Shown: positions 1-11,563 of the stretch, in pieces | How the letters are laid out: each line of letters opens with the position of its first letter | Numbering within the stretch: position 1 is the first letter of the stretch | NCBI GenBank assembly: GCA_020638095.1 | Contig: JACKJF010000003.1 | Location: 558,001-622,000 of the forward strand | Reading direction: 5' to 3' | Source: Hyphomicrobiaceae bacterium | GTDB lineage: Bacteria > Pseudomonadota > Alphaproteobacteria > Rhizobiales > Devosiaceae | Length of the DNA: 64,000 nt | Notes under the pieces: model-generated | Database searches by the model: none | What the model was told of the DNA's origin: nothing | The model's input: the letters and a program-made list of their open reading frames with translations, nothing else | Made by a program: the position numbers and the translations under genes

Positions 1-1
1 G

Positions 2-286
2 CGCCTCGCCGGCATTTATTCGGTCGGCGCCGGCAACGAGGGTCTCCTGGCGACGTTGCGCCAGCGCATCAGCCCCGGCCGGATCAGGGTTCTGGTGCAT
101 GAACTCACCGACGCCTCGCGCGAAGGTCTCGCGGCCGGCTATATCGATGCGGTGCTCAACCAGAATGTCGACCGCGAGGCCGAACGCGCCATTGCTCTGG
201 CGCAAATCCTTGCCGTGCACCCGACCGCCGAGCTCGATCGGCGTCCGGTTGAAATCGGCATCTATCTGCGCGACAACGTCATTTGA
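2..286 (+). CDS. LacI-family transcriptional regulator, C-terminal fragment
   Basis: The gene is cut by the left edge of the window; only the last 94 residues are present. The frame opens with a GIYSVGAGNEG-like segment and continues through a VHELT stretch and a long helix, as in the periplasmic-binding-protein-like effector domain of LacI/GalR regulators. The DNA-binding domain lies outside the window. The gene points the same way as xylB and ends 179 bp before it, with a LacI-like palindrome in the gap, so it probably represses the xylose genes in response to a pentose. Family assignment is fairly good; the effector is inferred from context only. Confidence 0.75.
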   Translation, partial: RLAGIYSVGAGNEGLLATLRQRISPGRIRVLVHELTDASREGLAAGYIDAVLNQNVDREAERAIALAQILAVHPTAELDRRPVEIGIYLRDNVI

Positions 287-368
287 GCCTGCCGATCGGG
301 CGGCTTCGCGCCGGTCCGATGCGACGCAGGACGGACTTTTCAATATCGGGAAAGTGTGCAAATATTCG

Positions 369-390
369 TTTTGAGGTACGTAACTCAAAA
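369..390. promoter_or_regulatory. Palindromic operator upstream of xylB, LacI type
   Basis: Arms TTTTGAG and CTCAAAA flank a central TACGTA, with one non-pairing base on each side (G376/A383). The even symmetry centred on CG is typical of LacI-family operators. It lies 75 bp before the xylB start and after the end of a LacI-type gene. Binding is inferred. Confidence 0.6.
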
Positions 391-465
391 AGGGTGCGGC
401 CTGTCGCGGAAAAAGGCGGGGTGCGAAAAGCGCTGCGGCCGCGCGGCGAAGGGGAGGACTGAAGG

Positions 466-1941
466 ATGGGTGACCTAGGCGCCTATTATGTCGGGCTCGA
501 CATCGGCACGTCCGGGGTCAAGGCGGCCCTGATGTCTGCGGCTGGAAACCTCGAAGCCGATGCCGTGGCGCCGCTCGAGGTCTTTCGGCCCAAACCCGGC
601 TGGTCCGAACAGAACCCGTCAGACTGGTGGGCGGCAACCCAGTCCGCCCTCGACCAGTTGGCCAAGGCGCATCCGCAAAAGATGGCCCGCGTGCGGGGAC
701 TTGGCCTGTCCGGCCAGATGCACGGCGCAACCCTGATCGACAAGGACGACAAGGTCCTGCGGCCCGCCATTCTCTGGAATGACGGGCGCTCGGCGGCGGA
801 ATGCGCCGAGATCGAACGGGACTGCCCCAATTCGCGTGAGATTGCCGGCAACATCGCCATGCCCGGTTTCACCGCTCCCAAGATTGCCTGGGTCCGCAAA
901 CACGAACCCGATATCTACGGCCGGATCGCCAAGGTTCTGCTGCCCAAGGACTATGTGCGGCTCTGTCTTTCGGGCGACTATGTATCCGACATGTCAGACG
1001 CGGCCGGCACCCTCTGGCTCAACGTTGCCGAACGCAAATGGTCGCCGGAGCTCCTCGCCGCCACGGGCCTTGACGAAAGCCACATGCCGCGCCTCGTCGA
1101 GGGGTCAGAAGAATCGGCCCTCCTGCGCGACGACCTTCGTCAGCGCTGGGGCATGGGCGAAAAGGTCGTCATTGCCGGCGGCGGCGGCGACAATGCCGTG
1201 CCGGCCTGCGGCATCGGCGCCATCCGTCCGGGCGAAGGCTTCGTCTCGCTCGGCACGTCTGGCGTGCTTTTCGTCACCAACGACCGGTTCCGGCCCAATA
1301 CGAAGGGCGCCGTCCACGCATTCTGCCACGCCGTCCCGAATACCTGGCACCAGATGGGCGTCATCCTCTCGGCCAGCGACAGCCTCAACTGGCTCGCCCA
1401 CAATCTCGGCCAGTCGGGCGTAGCGCTCGCCGGCAAGGTGGCGGAGAATTATCAGGGCCCCGGCGAAGAGATTTTCCTGCCCTATCTCTCGGGCGAGCGG
1501 ACGCCCCACAACAATGCTGCCGCACGTGGATCGTTCGTGGGCCTGTCCCACCTTTCCGATTCCACCCGGCTCGCCCAGGCGGTGATGGAGGGCGTTGCCT
1601 TTGCCTTCAAGGATTGCCAGCGCGTGCTTGGCGATGCCGGCACGGTGGTCAACAAGCTTATCGCCGTCGGTGGCGGCTCCAATTCCCGCCTGTGGCTTGA
1701 AATGATCGCGACCCTTCTCGATCAGGAGATCAACATTCTCGCCGACGGTGATTTTGGCGGCGCCTTTGGTGCCGCCCGGCTCGGTTTGTGCGCCGCCGAG
1801 AAGGCCGACCCGTTCACCGTCTGCACCACACCGGAGATCAAGACCAGCGTCACGCCCAACCGCGATTGGGCAGCGGCGCTAAACGCCAACTACCAACGCT
1901 ATCGCGCGCTATACGCCGCGATCGAGGAGACCAGAGCATGA
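466..1941 (+). CDS. xylB: Xylulokinase
   Basis: Phosphorylates D-xylulose to xylulose 5-phosphate with ATP, feeding the pentose phosphate pathway. The 491-residue protein is normal for FGGY kinases. It begins with the phosphate-binding segment [10 protein letters not shown], has the xylulokinase-typical LSGQMHG substrate loop near residues 80-86, a GGGGDNA segment with the likely catalytic base Asp242, and the C-terminal GGGSNS ATP-binding signature. A purine-rich Shine-Dalgarno (ggggagg) precedes the ATG. The stop overlaps the xylA start by four bases (ATGA), so the two are translationally coupled. Confidence 0.95.
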   Translation: MGDLGAYYVGLDIGTSGVKAALMSAAGNLEADAVAPLEVFRPKPGWSEQNPSDWWAATQSALDQLAKAHPQKMARVRGLGLSGQMHGATLIDKDDKVLRPAILWNDGRSAAECAEIERDCPNSREIAGNIAMPGFTAPKIAWVRKHEPDIYGRIAKVLLPKDYVRLCLSGDYVSDMSDAAGTLWLNVAERKWSPELLAATGLDESHMPRLVEGSEESALLRDDLRQRWGMGEKVVIAGGGGDNAVPACGIGAIRPGEGFVSLGTSGVLFVTNDRFRPNTKGAVHAFCHAVPNTWHQMGVILSASDSLNWLAHNLGQSGVALAGKVAENYQGPGEEIFLPYLSGERTPHNNAAARGSFVGLSHLSDSTRLAQAVMEGVAFAFKDCQRVLGDAGTVVNKLIAVGGGSNSRLWLEMIATLLDQEINILADGDFGGAFGAARLGLCAAEKADPFTVCTTPEIKTSVTPNRDWAAALNANYQRYRALYAAIEETRA

Positions 1942-3245
1942 GCGACTTTTTCAATGGCCTGAACAAGGTTCGATATGAAGGACCGGCAAGCACCAACCCG
2001 CTCGCCTTCCGCCACTACAATCCCGACGAGATGGTCATGGGCAAGCGCATGGAAGACCATCTCCGCTTTGCCGTTGCCTACTGGCATTCCTTCGCCTGGG
2101 AAGGTGGGGATCCGTTCGGCGGGCGCACCTTCGACCGGCCGTGGTATGGGGACGATATGGCTCATGCCAAACTCAAGGCCGAGGTTGCCTTCGAACTCTT
2201 CGGCCTGCTCGGCACTCCCTATTTCTGCTTCCACGACGCCGATGTCCGGCCCGAGGGCAGCTCCTACGCGGAATCGGTTCGACGCCTGAACGAGATCGCC
2301 GACATATTTGAAACCAGGATGAGCGAGACCGGCGTAAAGCTTCTCTGGGGCACCGCCAACCTCTTCTCCAACCGCCGCTTCATGGCGGGCGCTTCGACCA
2401 ACCCGGACCCCGATGTCTTTGCCTATTCGGCCGCGACCATCAAGGCCAACATGGACGTGACCCATCGCCTCGGCGGCGAAAACTACGTGCTCTGGGGTGG
2501 CCGCGAAGGCTACGAGACCCTGCTCAACACCAATATGGGCCAGGAATTCGACCAGATGGGCCGCATGCTCAACCTCGTGGTCGAATACAAGCACAAGATC
2601 GGCTTCAAGGGCACGATTCTCGTCGAGCCCAAGCCCCAGGAGCCCTCCAAGCATCAATATGATTTCGATGCGGCCACCTGCTACGCCTTCCTGCAGAAAT
2701 ACGGGCTCGAAAACGAGGTCAAGCTCAACATCGAGGTCGGTCACGCCATTCTTGCCGGCCACACGTTCGAACATGAACTGGCCTATGCGGCAGCCAACGG
2801 CATTCTCGGCTCCATCGACATGAACCGCAACGACTATCAATCGGGCTGGGACACCGATCACTTCCCCAACCTCGTGCCCGAGGTGGCGCTCGCCTACTAT
2901 CACATCCTCAGGAACGGTGGCCTTCATACCGGCGGCACCAACTTCGACGCCAAGCTCCGCCGCCAGTCGATCGATCCCGAAGACCTTTTGCTCGGCCATG
3001 TGCTGGGCATGGATACCTGCGCTCGCGGCCTCAAGGCGGCGGCTGCGCTGATTGAAGATGGCACCTACGACGCCTTCCTCGACAAGCGCTATGCCGGCTG
3101 GAAGGGCGCCGAAGCTCAGGCCATGCTGAAGGGCGAACGCGCGCTCGACGAAATCGCCGCCCGTGTCGAACGCGACCACATCGAGCCCACGCCGCGCTCC
3201 GGCAAACAGGAATATCTCGAGAACCTCATCAACCGCTTCTGCTGA
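1938..3245 (+). CDS. xylA: Xylose isomerase
   Basis: Interconverts D-xylose and D-xylulose with divalent metals, the step before XylB. The 435-residue product begins [15 protein letters not shown], as in class II (long) xylose isomerases. The active-site segment [14 protein letters not shown], the metal-ligand segment [25 protein letters not shown] and [17 protein letters not shown] are all intact. The frame stays open upstream into xylB, but the ATG at the ATGA overlap gives the family's usual N-terminus. Confidence 0.96.
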   Translation: MSDFFNGLNKVRYEGPASTNPLAFRHYNPDEMVMGKRMEDHLRFAVAYWHSFAWEGGDPFGGRTFDRPWYGDDMAHAKLKAEVAFELFGLLGTPYFCFHDADVRPEGSSYAESVRRLNEIADIFETRMSETGVKLLWGTANLFSNRRFMAGASTNPDPDVFAYSAATIKANMDVTHRLGGENYVLWGGREGYETLLNTNMGQEFDQMGRMLNLVVEYKHKIGFKGTILVEPKPQEPSKHQYDFDAATCYAFLQKYGLENEVKLNIEVGHAILAGHTFEHELAYAAANGILGSIDMNRNDYQSGWDTDHFPNLVPEVALAYYHILRNGGLHTGGTNFDAKLRRQSIDPEDLLLGHVLGMDTCARGLKAAAALIEDGTYDAFLDKRYAGWKGAEAQAMLKGERALDEIAARVERDHIEPTPRSGKQEYLENLINRFC

Positions 3246-3252
3246 TCCCATC

Positions 3253-3273
3253 GGCCGGGCGCACCGCCCGGCC
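3253..3273 (+). terminator. Strong stem-loop after xylA
   Basis: A perfect 9-bp GC stem (GGCCGGGCG / CGCCCGGCC) with a 3-base loop begins seven bases after the xylA stop. No T-run follows, so it may be a 3'-end stabiliser or partial terminator rather than an intrinsic terminator. The remaining 170 bp before the next gene show no clear ORF. Confidence 0.4.
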
Positions 3274-3447
3274 CACCGGTTCCGGGTTGTGTTCTGGCTT
3301 TGTCGCATTCCGGAAACTGTCGGCGGTGATCCTCCGGAGCCGCCGGCCATCTTCCCGAAAGGGGCCGTCGGCGACCTGCCGGCGGCCTTCCGGAAGCGCC
3401 GCGAAAGGCCGACCGAACCCGGCACCAGCCGTACTTAGGACCCCATC

Positions 3448-5046
3448 ATGCCCCTCGTCACCAATCCCATCCTGCCCGGTTTCAACCCCGACCCCTCGAT
3501 CTGCCGGGTGGGCGATGACTACTTTATCGCGACCTCGACCTTCGAATGGTATCCGGGCGTGCAGATCCATCACTCGAGGGATCTTGCGAACTGGAAACTG
3601 GTGACCCGCCCGCTGACCCGCAAAAGCCAGCTCGACATGCGCGGCGACCCCGATTCGTGCGGCATCTGGGCACCCTGCCTGACCCATGACGGCACCCAGT
3701 TCTGGCTCGTTTATACCGACGTCAAGCGCAAGGACGGCTCATTCAAGGACGCGCACAACTACATTGTCACCGCCCCCGCCATCGAGGGTCCCTGGTCCGA
3801 CCCGGTCTATGTCAATTCCTCGGGTTTCGACCCGTCGCTCTTTCATGACGACGATGGCCGCAAATGGTTCGTCAACATGATGTGGGACCACAGGGTGCGA
3901 CCCCTGCTTTTCGCCGGCATCGCGCTGCAGGAATATGACCCGGTCAAAAAGACGCTGGTTGGCGAACGCACCAACATCTTTCAGGGCACGGACCTCAAGC
4001 TGGTCGAGGGGCCGCATCTCTACAAGCGCGGCGGCTACTACTACCTGCTGACCGCCGAGGGCGGCACCGGCTATGAGCACGCCTGCACCTTCGCCCGCTC
4101 GCGCCACATCGACGGGCCCTACGAACTGCACCCGCTCAAGCACATCATCACCGCCAAGGATGCGCCGCTCAACAAGGTTCAGCGGTCCGGCCACGGCGAT
4201 ATCGTCGACACGCCGGACGGCAAGACCTATGTCGTCCATCTGATGGGCCGCCCCACCACCCAGAAGCGCCGCTGCGTCCTCGGCCGCGAAACCGGCATTC
4301 AGGAGGCTGAATGGCGCGACGATGGCTGGCTCTGGGTTAAGAACGGTCCGGTGCCGTCCTATGAGGTCAACCTGCCCGCCGCCCGCGACGAAGAGGCCTA
4401 CTGGGCCCCGAAATTCTACGATTTTTCCGCGCCTGAACTCGATATCGATTTCCAGTGGCTGAGGACCCCGGAACCGGACCGGATCTTCTCGCTTGCCGAA
4501 AAGCCCGGCGCGCTTCGGCTCTTCGGGCGCGAATCGATCGGCTCCTGGTTCGAGCAGGCGCTCGTCGCCCGCCGCCAGCAGCATTTCAACTACCGGGCCG
4601 AAACCGAAATCGATTTCTCCCCGAAGGACGAACGCCAGATGGCGGGCCTGACCGCCTATTATTCGCGCTACAATTTCCACTATGTGGTGGTCACGGCCCA
4701 TTCCGACGGTCAGCGCGAACTCATGATCGTCAGTTCCGAGGCGAGTTTTCCCGACGGCAAGCTTACCTTCCACGGCGATCCGGTTCAGATCCCGAACGAG
4801 GGCAAGGTCCGACTGGCGATCGATATCTCCAATTCGCGCCTGCAGTTTTCCTATGGCTTTCAGGGCGACAACAACCTGAAGCCGATCGGTCCGGAACTCG
4901 ATGCGTCGCTATTGTCCGACGAATGCGGCGGCCACGCCGAACACGGCTCCTTCACCGGCGCGTTCATCGGGGTCTGTGCCCAGGACCTCAATGGCACGGC
5001 CGCGCCGGCGGATTTCTCCTATCTCAGCTACGAGCCGGTTCGCTGA
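3448..5046 (+). CDS. Glycoside hydrolase family 43 beta-xylosidase
   Basis: Hydrolyses xylo-oligosaccharides to xylose, the substrate of the XylA/XylB pair just upstream; some family members also act on arabinofuranosides. The 532-residue protein has the GH43 five-bladed propeller in residues 1-310, with Asp15 in FNPDPSIC as probable base, Asp128 in GFDPSLF as pKa modulator and Glu187 in LVEGPH as acid. A C-terminal concanavalin-like domain (about 330-530) is typical of the beta-xylosidase subgroup. There is no signal peptide, so it is probably cytoplasmic and acts on imported oligosaccharides. The exact substrate is inferred from the locus. Confidence 0.88.
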   Translation: MPLVTNPILPGFNPDPSICRVGDDYFIATSTFEWYPGVQIHHSRDLANWKLVTRPLTRKSQLDMRGDPDSCGIWAPCLTHDGTQFWLVYTDVKRKDGSFKDAHNYIVTAPAIEGPWSDPVYVNSSGFDPSLFHDDDGRKWFVNMMWDHRVRPLLFAGIALQEYDPVKKTLVGERTNIFQGTDLKLVEGPHLYKRGGYYYLLTAEGGTGYEHACTFARSRHIDGPYELHPLKHIITAKDAPLNKVQRSGHGDIVDTPDGKTYVVHLMGRPTTQKRRCVLGRETGIQEAEWRDDGWLWVKNGPVPSYEVNLPAARDEEAYWAPKFYDFSAPELDIDFQWLRTPEPDRIFSLAEKPGALRLFGRESIGSWFEQALVARRQQHFNYRAETEIDFSPKDERQMAGLTAYYSRYNFHYVVVTAHSDGQRELMIVSSEASFPDGKLTFHGDPVQIPNEGKVRLAIDISNSRLQFSYGFQGDNNLKPIGPELDASLLSDECGGHAEHGSFTGAFIGVCAQDLNGTAAPADFSYLSYEPVR

Positions 5047-5119
5047 GACGATTGGCCCCGTGGACGAGGGCCGCCGGATCGGCCAGACTTGCGGCCGAGG
5101 ACGCGATGGGAGTTTTGAA

Positions 5120-5998
5120 ATGAAGAAGATCATCGTGACCGGCGGCTCTGGCACACCCGAACGCGGCGTGGGCGCAACCATTGTCCGCGACCTGCTTGAT
5201 CGCGGCTATGAGGTGCGGAACCTGGATATCCTTCCGCCACGCGCTAACCCGGACGCAGAATATCGCGCCGTCGATCTCAGCCATTACGGCGACACTTTCG
5301 CCAACATTCACGGCGCCGACGCCATCGTCCATCTGGCCGCCAACGCCAAGCCCGATTTCGATCATTTCACCGGCGCCCAGCGGTTCCACCTCAACACGCT
5401 GATGGCCTACAACGTCTTTCAGTCCGCCGTGGCGCTCGGCATTGAGCGGGTCGTGTGGGCCTCGTCGGAAACCGTTCTCGGTTACCCCTACGACACGCCG
5501 CCGGCCCTGGTGCCGACCCACGATGACGACCCGCCAATCCCCACCGGCTCCTACGGCCTTTCCAAGGTCGTCACCGAGACGCTGGCGGCACATCTCAACC
5601 GCCTCCATGGCACCACCTTCATCGGCCTGCGCTTCTCCAACATCTATTACGAGAACGCGCCGGGGTCCGAGACCGACTATCGGCACCTGCCACCATTCTG
5701 GGATAGGCCCGAGGAGAAGAAGTTCAACCTTTGGGGCTATGTCGATCACCGCGACATCGCCCAGGGTGTCTATTTGGCGCTGACCTCTCCGGTCACGGGC
5801 GCGCGCAACTACACGCTTGCTGCCGCCGACACCAACATGAAGCTGACCAACGAGGAACTGGTCGCCCGCTGCTTCCCCGGCACGAAAATTCGGCCGGGCA
5901 CGGGGCCGCACGACACACTGATCGGCATCGACCGGGCCAGGGCGGAACTCGGCTATGATCCACAATATTCCTGGCGCACAGTCCTTGGCGAAAACTGA
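5120..5998 (+). CDS. NAD-dependent epimerase/dehydratase, extended SDR family
   Basis: A 292-residue Rossmann-fold protein beginning KKIIVTGGSG, followed by a nucleotide-binding loop stretched by a TPERGVG insertion, an AIVHLAA segment, and a Tyr145-x3-Lys149 catalytic pair (SYGLSK). The fold fits sugar epimerases, uronate dehydrogenases and lactone-forming oxidoreductases. Its position 73 bp after a beta-xylosidase and in line with xylBA suggests a role in pentose, uronate or xylan-sidechain metabolism, but the substrate cannot be read from sequence. The frame is open far upstream, overlapping GH43 out of frame; the ATG at 5120 restores the canonical N-terminus. Confidence 0.8.
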   Translation: MKKIIVTGGSGTPERGVGATIVRDLLDRGYEVRNLDILPPRANPDAEYRAVDLSHYGDTFANIHGADAIVHLAANAKPDFDHFTGAQRFHLNTLMAYNVFQSAVALGIERVVWASSETVLGYPYDTPPALVPTHDDDPPIPTGSYGLSKVVTETLAAHLNRLHGTTFIGLRFSNIYYENAPGSETDYRHLPPFWDRPEEKKFNLWGYVDHRDIAQGVYLALTSPVTGARNYTLAAADTNMKLTNEELVARCFPGTKIRPGTGPHDTLIGIDRARAELGYDPQYSWRTVLGEN

Positions 5999-6070
5999 GA
6001 AGGCCTTTGGCTTTGCGGTTGAGGTCGGGACCCGTTTGACCTAGTCTCCGGCCCTTGCCGACCACCTGAT

Positions 6071-8743
6071 GTGCGCCAGATGAATGCCGCCCCGACCGTG
6101 ACGCCGATGATGGCGCAATATCTCGAGATCAAGGCGGTCAACCCCGGCTATCTGCTCTTTTACCGCATGGGTGATTTCTACGAGCTCTTCTTCGAAGACG
6201 CCGAGATCGCCTCAGGCGCGCTCGGCATCGTCCTGACCAAGCGCGGCAAACATCAGGGCGATGATATTCCGATGTGCGGCGTGCCCATCCACGCCGCCGA
6301 GGACTATCTCAAGAAGCTGATCTCGCAAGGGCATCGCGTCGCCATCTGCGAACAGGTCGAAGACCCGGCCGAAGCCAAAAAGCGCGGCTCGAAATCAGTG
6401 GTCAGGCGCGACGTCGTCCGCCTTGTCACCGCGGGCACGCTGACCGAAGACGATCTCTTGCCCGACGGGCGCAACAACTTCCTCGGCGCGCTCGCCATGA
6501 TCCGTCACGGCCAGACCGACTTCGCTCTCGCCTATGCCGACATTTCCACCGGCGAATGCGCGCTGGTCGAAATTGGTGAAAACCAGTTGGCCGACGAATT
6601 GGCCCGGCTCGATTGTGCCGAACTGCTGATGACCGAAAGCCTCCGCGACGAGCTATCCCGCCTGCACGGTCTGCCGCGCGGTCTTGTCGAACGCATCACC
6701 GTGGCCGATCCCGATTTCTTCGATTCTGAAAAGGCCGTGGCGCGCCTCCGAACCCAGTTTGAAGGGGTCGATCCGACCGCCTGGGCGCGGGCCGGCCGCG
6801 CCGCGCTCGGTGCCCTCGTCGCCTATGTCGCCGACACCCAGAAGTCCGGAGCGACACCGCTTCGCCCGCCCAAAAGCGAACTGGCCGCCGACCACATGGC
6901 CATCGATCAGGCGACCCGCAATTCGCTCGAACTGCTCGAAACCAATCGCGGTTCTGTCCGGGGCTCGCTTCGCCATGCAATCGACCGGACGCTGACCGCC
7001 GCCGGCCAGCGTCTGCTCGTTCGTCATCTCGCGGCCCCCCTCATCGATCGAAAGGCCATTCTCGACCGGCTCGACATGGTCGAGCGCCTGAGCCTCTCGC
7101 CGCTTCTGCTTGGAGATGTCCGACTGGGCCTTAAACGTACGCCCGATCTCAGCCGGCCACTCTCGCGCCTCGGGCTCGGACGCGGCGGTCCGCGCGATCT
7201 TTTGGGCATTGCCCGATCCATTGAAGAAGCCTTGTCCCTCGCTCACCGGCTCGGCGGCGAAGACGACCTGCCCCCGGGCCTCGTGCGTATCAGTGGCGTG
7301 TTGGCCGCCGCCCCCGCAGCACTTGGTGGGCTCATCTCAAGCGCCCTCGACGACGAAACCCCGCTTCTTGCCCGCGACGGGGGCTTCGTTCGCCCCGGTT
7401 ACGATCCCGACCTCGACCGTTATCGTGCCCTTGCCACCCAGAGCCGCACCTTCATCGCCGAATTGCAGGCCCGGCTGATCGAGGCGACCGATGTCAAATC
7501 GCTGAAAATCCGCCACAACAACGTCCTCGGCTACTATGTCGAGGTTCCCGCCGCCCACGGACAGAAACTGCTTGCCGAGCCCCATTCCGCAACCTTCATC
7601 CACCGTCAGACCATGGCCAATGCCATGCGCTTCACCACGGTCGAACTCGGCGAACTCGAAGGCGAAATCCTTCGCGCCCAGGCCGAGGCGCTCACCATCG
7701 AACTCAATATCTTCGACCGGCTCCTCGACGCCGTCCTTGCTGAAGCGGCCTCGCTGCAGTCCCTTGCCGATGCGCTGGCCGAACTCGACGTCATGGCCTC
7801 CCACGCAAAGCTCGCCACTGACAAGGCCTTCTGCCGCCCCGAGGTCGATGAGACGCTCGCCTTCGAAGTCGCGGGCGGCCGACATCCCGTGGTCGAGGCC
7901 ATGCTCGAGGCGGAGCATCAGACCTTTGTCACCAACGATTGCCGCCTCGGCAGCAAGGACGACGAGGCGGGCGCCCTCTGGCTCGTCACCGGGCCGAACA
8001 TGGGCGGCAAGTCGACCTTTCTCCGGCAGAACGCTCTGATCGCCATTCTCGCCCAGATCGGCTCCTTCGTTCCCGCCGCGTCGGCTCATATCGGCATTGT
8101 CGACCGGCTCTTTTCACGCGTCGGCGCCTCCGACGACATAGCCGAGGGCCGCTCGACCTTCATGGTCGAAATGGTCGAAACGGCCGCCATCCTCAACCGC
8201 GCCACCCGCCGTTCCTTCGTCATTCTCGATGAAATCGGGCGTGGCACGGCGACCTTCGATGGTCTCTCCATCGCCTGGGCCACCGCCGAGGCCCTTAATG
8301 AGACCAACCAGTGCCGGGCCCTTTTTGCCACCCATTTCCACGAACTGACTGCGCTCGCGGGCCGTCTCGACCGCGTGTCCAACCACACGATGAAGGTGCG
8401 CGAATACGAAGGCGAGGTCGTCTTTCTGCATGAGGTCGCCGAGGGCGCCGCCGACCGATCCTATGGCATTCAGGTGGCCCGGCTCGCCGGCCTGCCCGAT
8501 GCTGTGCTCAGGCGCGCCCGCGCCGTGCTCGACCGGCTCGAACAGCAGCCGCGCACCGTGCCCGAAGGGCTCGACGATTTACCTTTATTTACCGTTCAAC
8601 AACCACAATCTTCGCCCAAAGGCCCCGACAAGCTGGTAGAGATGATCGACGCCCTCAACCCCGATGCGCTGACGCCGCGCGACGCCATCGACTTCCTTTA
8701 TGAGCTCAAGAAAGCGCGCCATGCCCGCGACCGCAACCACTGA
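6071..8743 (+). CDS. mutS: DNA mismatch repair protein MutS
   Basis: Recognises base mismatches and small loops and recruits MutL. The 890-residue protein has the MutS I mismatch-binding domain with the Phe-x-Glu motif (GDFYELF) near residue 38, then the connector, lever and clamp domains. The ATPase domain carries Walker [10 protein letters not shown] near residue 641, DEIGRGT as Walker B and [14 protein letters not shown] motifs. GTG at 6071 gives MRQMNAAP; an in-frame ATG at 6080 is equally possible, as no strong Shine-Dalgarno separates them. The 3' end overlaps glnD. Confidence 0.97.
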   Translation: MRQMNAAPTVTPMMAQYLEIKAVNPGYLLFYRMGDFYELFFEDAEIASGALGIVLTKRGKHQGDDIPMCGVPIHAAEDYLKKLISQGHRVAICEQVEDPAEAKKRGSKSVVRRDVVRLVTAGTLTEDDLLPDGRNNFLGALAMIRHGQTDFALAYADISTGECALVEIGENQLADELARLDCAELLMTESLRDELSRLHGLPRGLVERITVADPDFFDSEKAVARLRTQFEGVDPTAWARAGRAALGALVAYVADTQKSGATPLRPPKSELAADHMAIDQATRNSLELLETNRGSVRGSLRHAIDRTLTAAGQRLLVRHLAAPLIDRKAILDRLDMVERLSLSPLLLGDVRLGLKRTPDLSRPLSRLGLGRGGPRDLLGIARSIEEALSLAHRLGGEDDLPPGLVRISGVLAAAPAALGGLISSALDDETPLLARDGGFVRPGYDPDLDRYRALATQSRTFIAELQARLIEATDVKSLKIRHNNVLGYYVEVPAAHGQKLLAEPHSATFIHRQTMANAMRFTTVELGELEGEILRAQAEALTIELNIFDRLLDAVLAEAASLQSLADALAELDVMASHAKLATDKAFCRPEVDETLAFEVAGGRHPVVEAMLEAEHQTFVTNDCRLGSKDDEAGALWLVTGPNMGGKSTFLRQNALIAILAQIGSFVPAASAHIGIVDRLFSRVGASDDIAEGRSTFMVEMVETAAILNRATRRSFVILDEIGRGTATFDGLSIAWATAEALNETNQCRALFATHFHELTALAGRLDRVSNHTMKVREYEGEVVFLHEVAEGAADRSYGIQVARLAGLPDAVLRRARAVLDRLEQQPRTVPEGLDDLPLFTVQQPQSSPKGPDKLVEMIDALNPDALTPRDAIDFLYELKKARHARDRNH

Positions 8744-11531
8744 CGCCGCGACAAAGTCCGAGCCGGCGCGCAAACGGCGCGACCCCGGTTTCGTCCTGCC
8801 GCGCGCCGAGGCTCTCGTCGCCGAAGTCCTGCGCGAAACCGAGGGTCAGCGGCCGGACCAGCCGGGCGCCCGCGCCAAACTGCTTGAAGTGTGCAAGAGG
8901 ACGCTCGCCGAGGCGCGCGACGAAACCGAGGTAGAACTGCTGCGCGACCGCAACGGCATGCGCTGCGCCCAGAATCTCAGTGCCGTTCAGGACGAGATCA
9001 TCGCCGCCATCTTCCGCTTCGCGACCGAACAGGCCTTCCGCCGCGACAATCCCAGTGCCTCCGAGCTCCTGTCCATCGCTGCGGTCGGCGGTTATGGCCG
9101 CGGCACGCTCGCGCCCGGTTCCGACATCGATCTTCTGTTCATCCTGCCCTACAAGCAGACCCCCTGGGGCGAGCAGGTCACCGAATTCATCCTTTACCTC
9201 TTGTGGGACCTCGGCCAGAAGGTCGGCCACGCTGTCCGCTCGGTCAACGAATGCATTCAGATGTCGAAAACCGACATGACGGTGCGCACCGCAACCCTCG
9301 AGGCCCGGCACCTTGCCGGCGATCAGACCCTCTTCGATGACCTGATGACCCGTTTCGACAAGGAGGTGATGACCGGCACCGGGCCCGAATTCATCGCCGC
9401 CAAGCTTGCCGAGCGCGACGCCCGCCACGAAGCGATCGGCAACACGCGCTATGTGGTCGAGCCCAATGTCAAGGAAGGCAAGGGGGGTCTGAGAGACCTC
9501 AACACGCTCTTCTGGATCTTTAAGTATTTCTACAAGGTCCAAAGCGCCAAGGAACTGGTCGAGCGCGGCGTCTTCTCACGGCAGGAAATGCGCACCTTCG
9601 AAAATGCCGAAAAGTTCCTCTGGACGGTGCGCTGCAACCTTCATTTTCTCACCGGCCGCGCCGAAGAGAAGCTGCACTTCGACCTTCAGCCCAGCATGGC
9701 CCACCGCCTCGGCTATTCCGAACGCGCCGGCATGCTGTCGGTCGAACGGTTCATGAAGCGCTATTTCCTCGTCGCCAAGGATGTGGGCGATCTGACCCGC
9801 ATCATCTGCGCCTCGCTCGAATTCGCCCATGCCAAGCAGCCGCGCATGCTCGAGCGGGTCTTCGGCCAGTTCAACAAGCCGAACCGCAAGATCAAGGGCG
9901 AGACCGATTTCAAGGTCGATCGTGGCCGCATCAATGTCACCCGCGACGACGTGTTTGCCCGCGATCCGGTCAACATGATCAAGATCTTCTGGGTCGCGGC
10001 CCGCGAAGATTTGATGTTTCATCCCGATGCGCTGAAACTCATCACCCGCTCGCTCGGGCTCATCCGCGCCGATGTGCGCAACGATGAACGGGCCAACGCC
10101 TATTTCCTCGAGATCCTGACCAATCCGGCGACGGTCGAGCGCGTTTTGAGGCGCATGAACGAAAGCGGTGTCCTTGGCCGCTTCGTCACCGAATTCGGCA
10201 AGATCGTCGCCCTCGTCCAGTTCAACATGTATCACCACTTCACCGTCGACGAGCACCTGATCCGCGCCGTTGGGGTCATGGCGGCCATCGAGCGCGGCGA
10301 GCTGAAGGACGAACTGCCTCTGACCCACGAATTGCTGCCGCGCCTCAGCGGCACAAAGCTGCTCAACGTCGCCCTGTTCCTGCACGATATCGCCAAGGGC
10401 CAGCCCGAGGACCATTCGATCGCCGGCGAAAAGGTCGCCCGCCGGCTCTGTCCGCGCTTCGGACTTTCGGAATCGGAAACCGACACGGTCGCCTGGCTCA
10501 TCCGCTATCACCTGACGATGTCCGAAATCGCCCAGTCACGCGATATTCAGGACCCCGAGACGGCGAGAACCTTCGCCGATATCGTCCAGTCGCCCAACCG
10601 GCTGGCGCTCCTGATGATCCTGACCGCCTGCGATATCATGGCCGTCGGGCCGGGCGTCTGGACCGGGTGGAAGGGCTCCCTGCTGCGTGCCCTCTACTAT
10701 GCGACTGAACCACTGCTCAGCGGCGGGCACACGCAACTCTCGCAGAACGAGCGGATCGCTGCCATCCGCCTGCGCCTCGCCGACGCGCTGACCGACTGGA
10801 ACCCTGCCGAAATCGAAGCCTATCTCGACCGGCATTTCGATCCCTATTTCCTCCGCACCGACCCGGACGTTCTGGTCAAGCACGCCAAAATGATCCGGAA
10901 GGCCGATGCGGCGGGATTAAGCTTTGTCGGCCAGTGTGACCCGCGCGCTTTTGAAAGTATTACCGAGGTCAGCTTCTATACGTCCGACCATCCCCGCCTG
11001 CTCTCGATCATCGCTGCCGCCTGCACCATGTGCGAGGCCTCAATCGCCGGCGCCCACATTTCCTCGACCCGCGACGGCTGGGCGCTCGACACGTTCCATC
11101 TCAAGCGCGCTTTCGCGGTTGACGAGGACGAACGCATTCGCGCCACCCGCATCATCGAGACGGTGCGCGAACTTCTGAGCGGCTCGAAATACATTCCCAA
11201 GAATCTCGGACGTGACAGCCGCCTCAACCGGCGCCTCAAGCCCTTCAAGGTGCCGCCCGACGTGCAGATTTCCAACGCCCTGTCGAAGAAGTTCACCGTC
11301 ATCGAGGTCAACGGTCTCGACCGCACCGGCCTGCTGCACGATCTGACCCAGGTGATCGCCGACCTCAATCTTTCCATTGCTTCGGCCCACATCTCGACCT
11401 TTGGCGAAAAGGCCGTCGACGTGTTCTATGTCACCGATCTGACGGGCGGAAAGGTCACGAGCGCGCCCCGGCAAAAGCGCATCATAGACCGTCTTCTTGC
11501 CGTATTCGAACCGCAGACGGACAAGGAATAG
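8700..11531 (+). CDS. glnD: PII uridylyltransferase / uridylyl-removing enzyme
   Basis: Senses glutamine and modifies PII proteins, setting nitrogen assimilation. The 943-residue protein has a nucleotidyltransferase domain with [18 protein letters not shown] near residues 128-145, a central GlnD/GlnE helical region with [10 protein letters not shown], an HD domain (LFLHDIAKG near residue 560), and two C-terminal ACT domains (about 755-835 and 865-940). The first ATG at 8700 lies inside mutS (44-base overlap). A second in-frame ATG at 8721 is also possible. Confidence 0.96.
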   Translation: MSSRKRAMPATATTDAATKSEPARKRRDPGFVLPRAEALVAEVLRETEGQRPDQPGARAKLLEVCKRTLAEARDETEVELLRDRNGMRCAQNLSAVQDEIIAAIFRFATEQAFRRDNPSASELLSIAAVGGYGRGTLAPGSDIDLLFILPYKQTPWGEQVTEFILYLLWDLGQKVGHAVRSVNECIQMSKTDMTVRTATLEARHLAGDQTLFDDLMTRFDKEVMTGTGPEFIAAKLAERDARHEAIGNTRYVVEPNVKEGKGGLRDLNTLFWIFKYFYKVQSAKELVERGVFSRQEMRTFENAEKFLWTVRCNLHFLTGRAEEKLHFDLQPSMAHRLGYSERAGMLSVERFMKRYFLVAKDVGDLTRIICASLEFAHAKQPRMLERVFGQFNKPNRKIKGETDFKVDRGRINVTRDDVFARDPVNMIKIFWVAAREDLMFHPDALKLITRSLGLIRADVRNDERANAYFLEILTNPATVERVLRRMNESGVLGRFVTEFGKIVALVQFNMYHHFTVDEHLIRAVGVMAAIERGELKDELPLTHELLPRLSGTKLLNVALFLHDIAKGQPEDHSIAGEKVARRLCPRFGLSESETDTVAWLIRYHLTMSEIAQSRDIQDPETARTFADIVQSPNRLALLMILTACDIMAVGPGVWTGWKGSLLRALYYATEPLLSGGHTQLSQNERIAAIRLRLADALTDWNPAEIEAYLDRHFDPYFLRTDPDVLVKHAKMIRKADAAGLSFVGQCDPRAFESITEVSFYTSDHPRLLSIIAAACTMCEASIAGAHISSTRDGWALDTFHLKRAFAVDEDERIRATRIIETVRELLSGSKYIPKNLGRDSRLNRRLKPFKVPPDVQISNALSKKFTVIEVNGLDRTGLLHDLTQVIADLNLSIASAHISTFGEKAVDVFYVTDLTGGKVTSAPRQKRIIDRLLAVFEPQTDKE

Positions 11532-11563
11532 GGGCGTCCGGGCTCCGGGGGCGCTGACCGCAC

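Noticed and set aside
1899..3425. Long reverse frame opposite xylA (508 codons)
   Set aside because: It is the antisense mirror of high-GC codon use; the plus-strand XylA with all motifs is the real gene.
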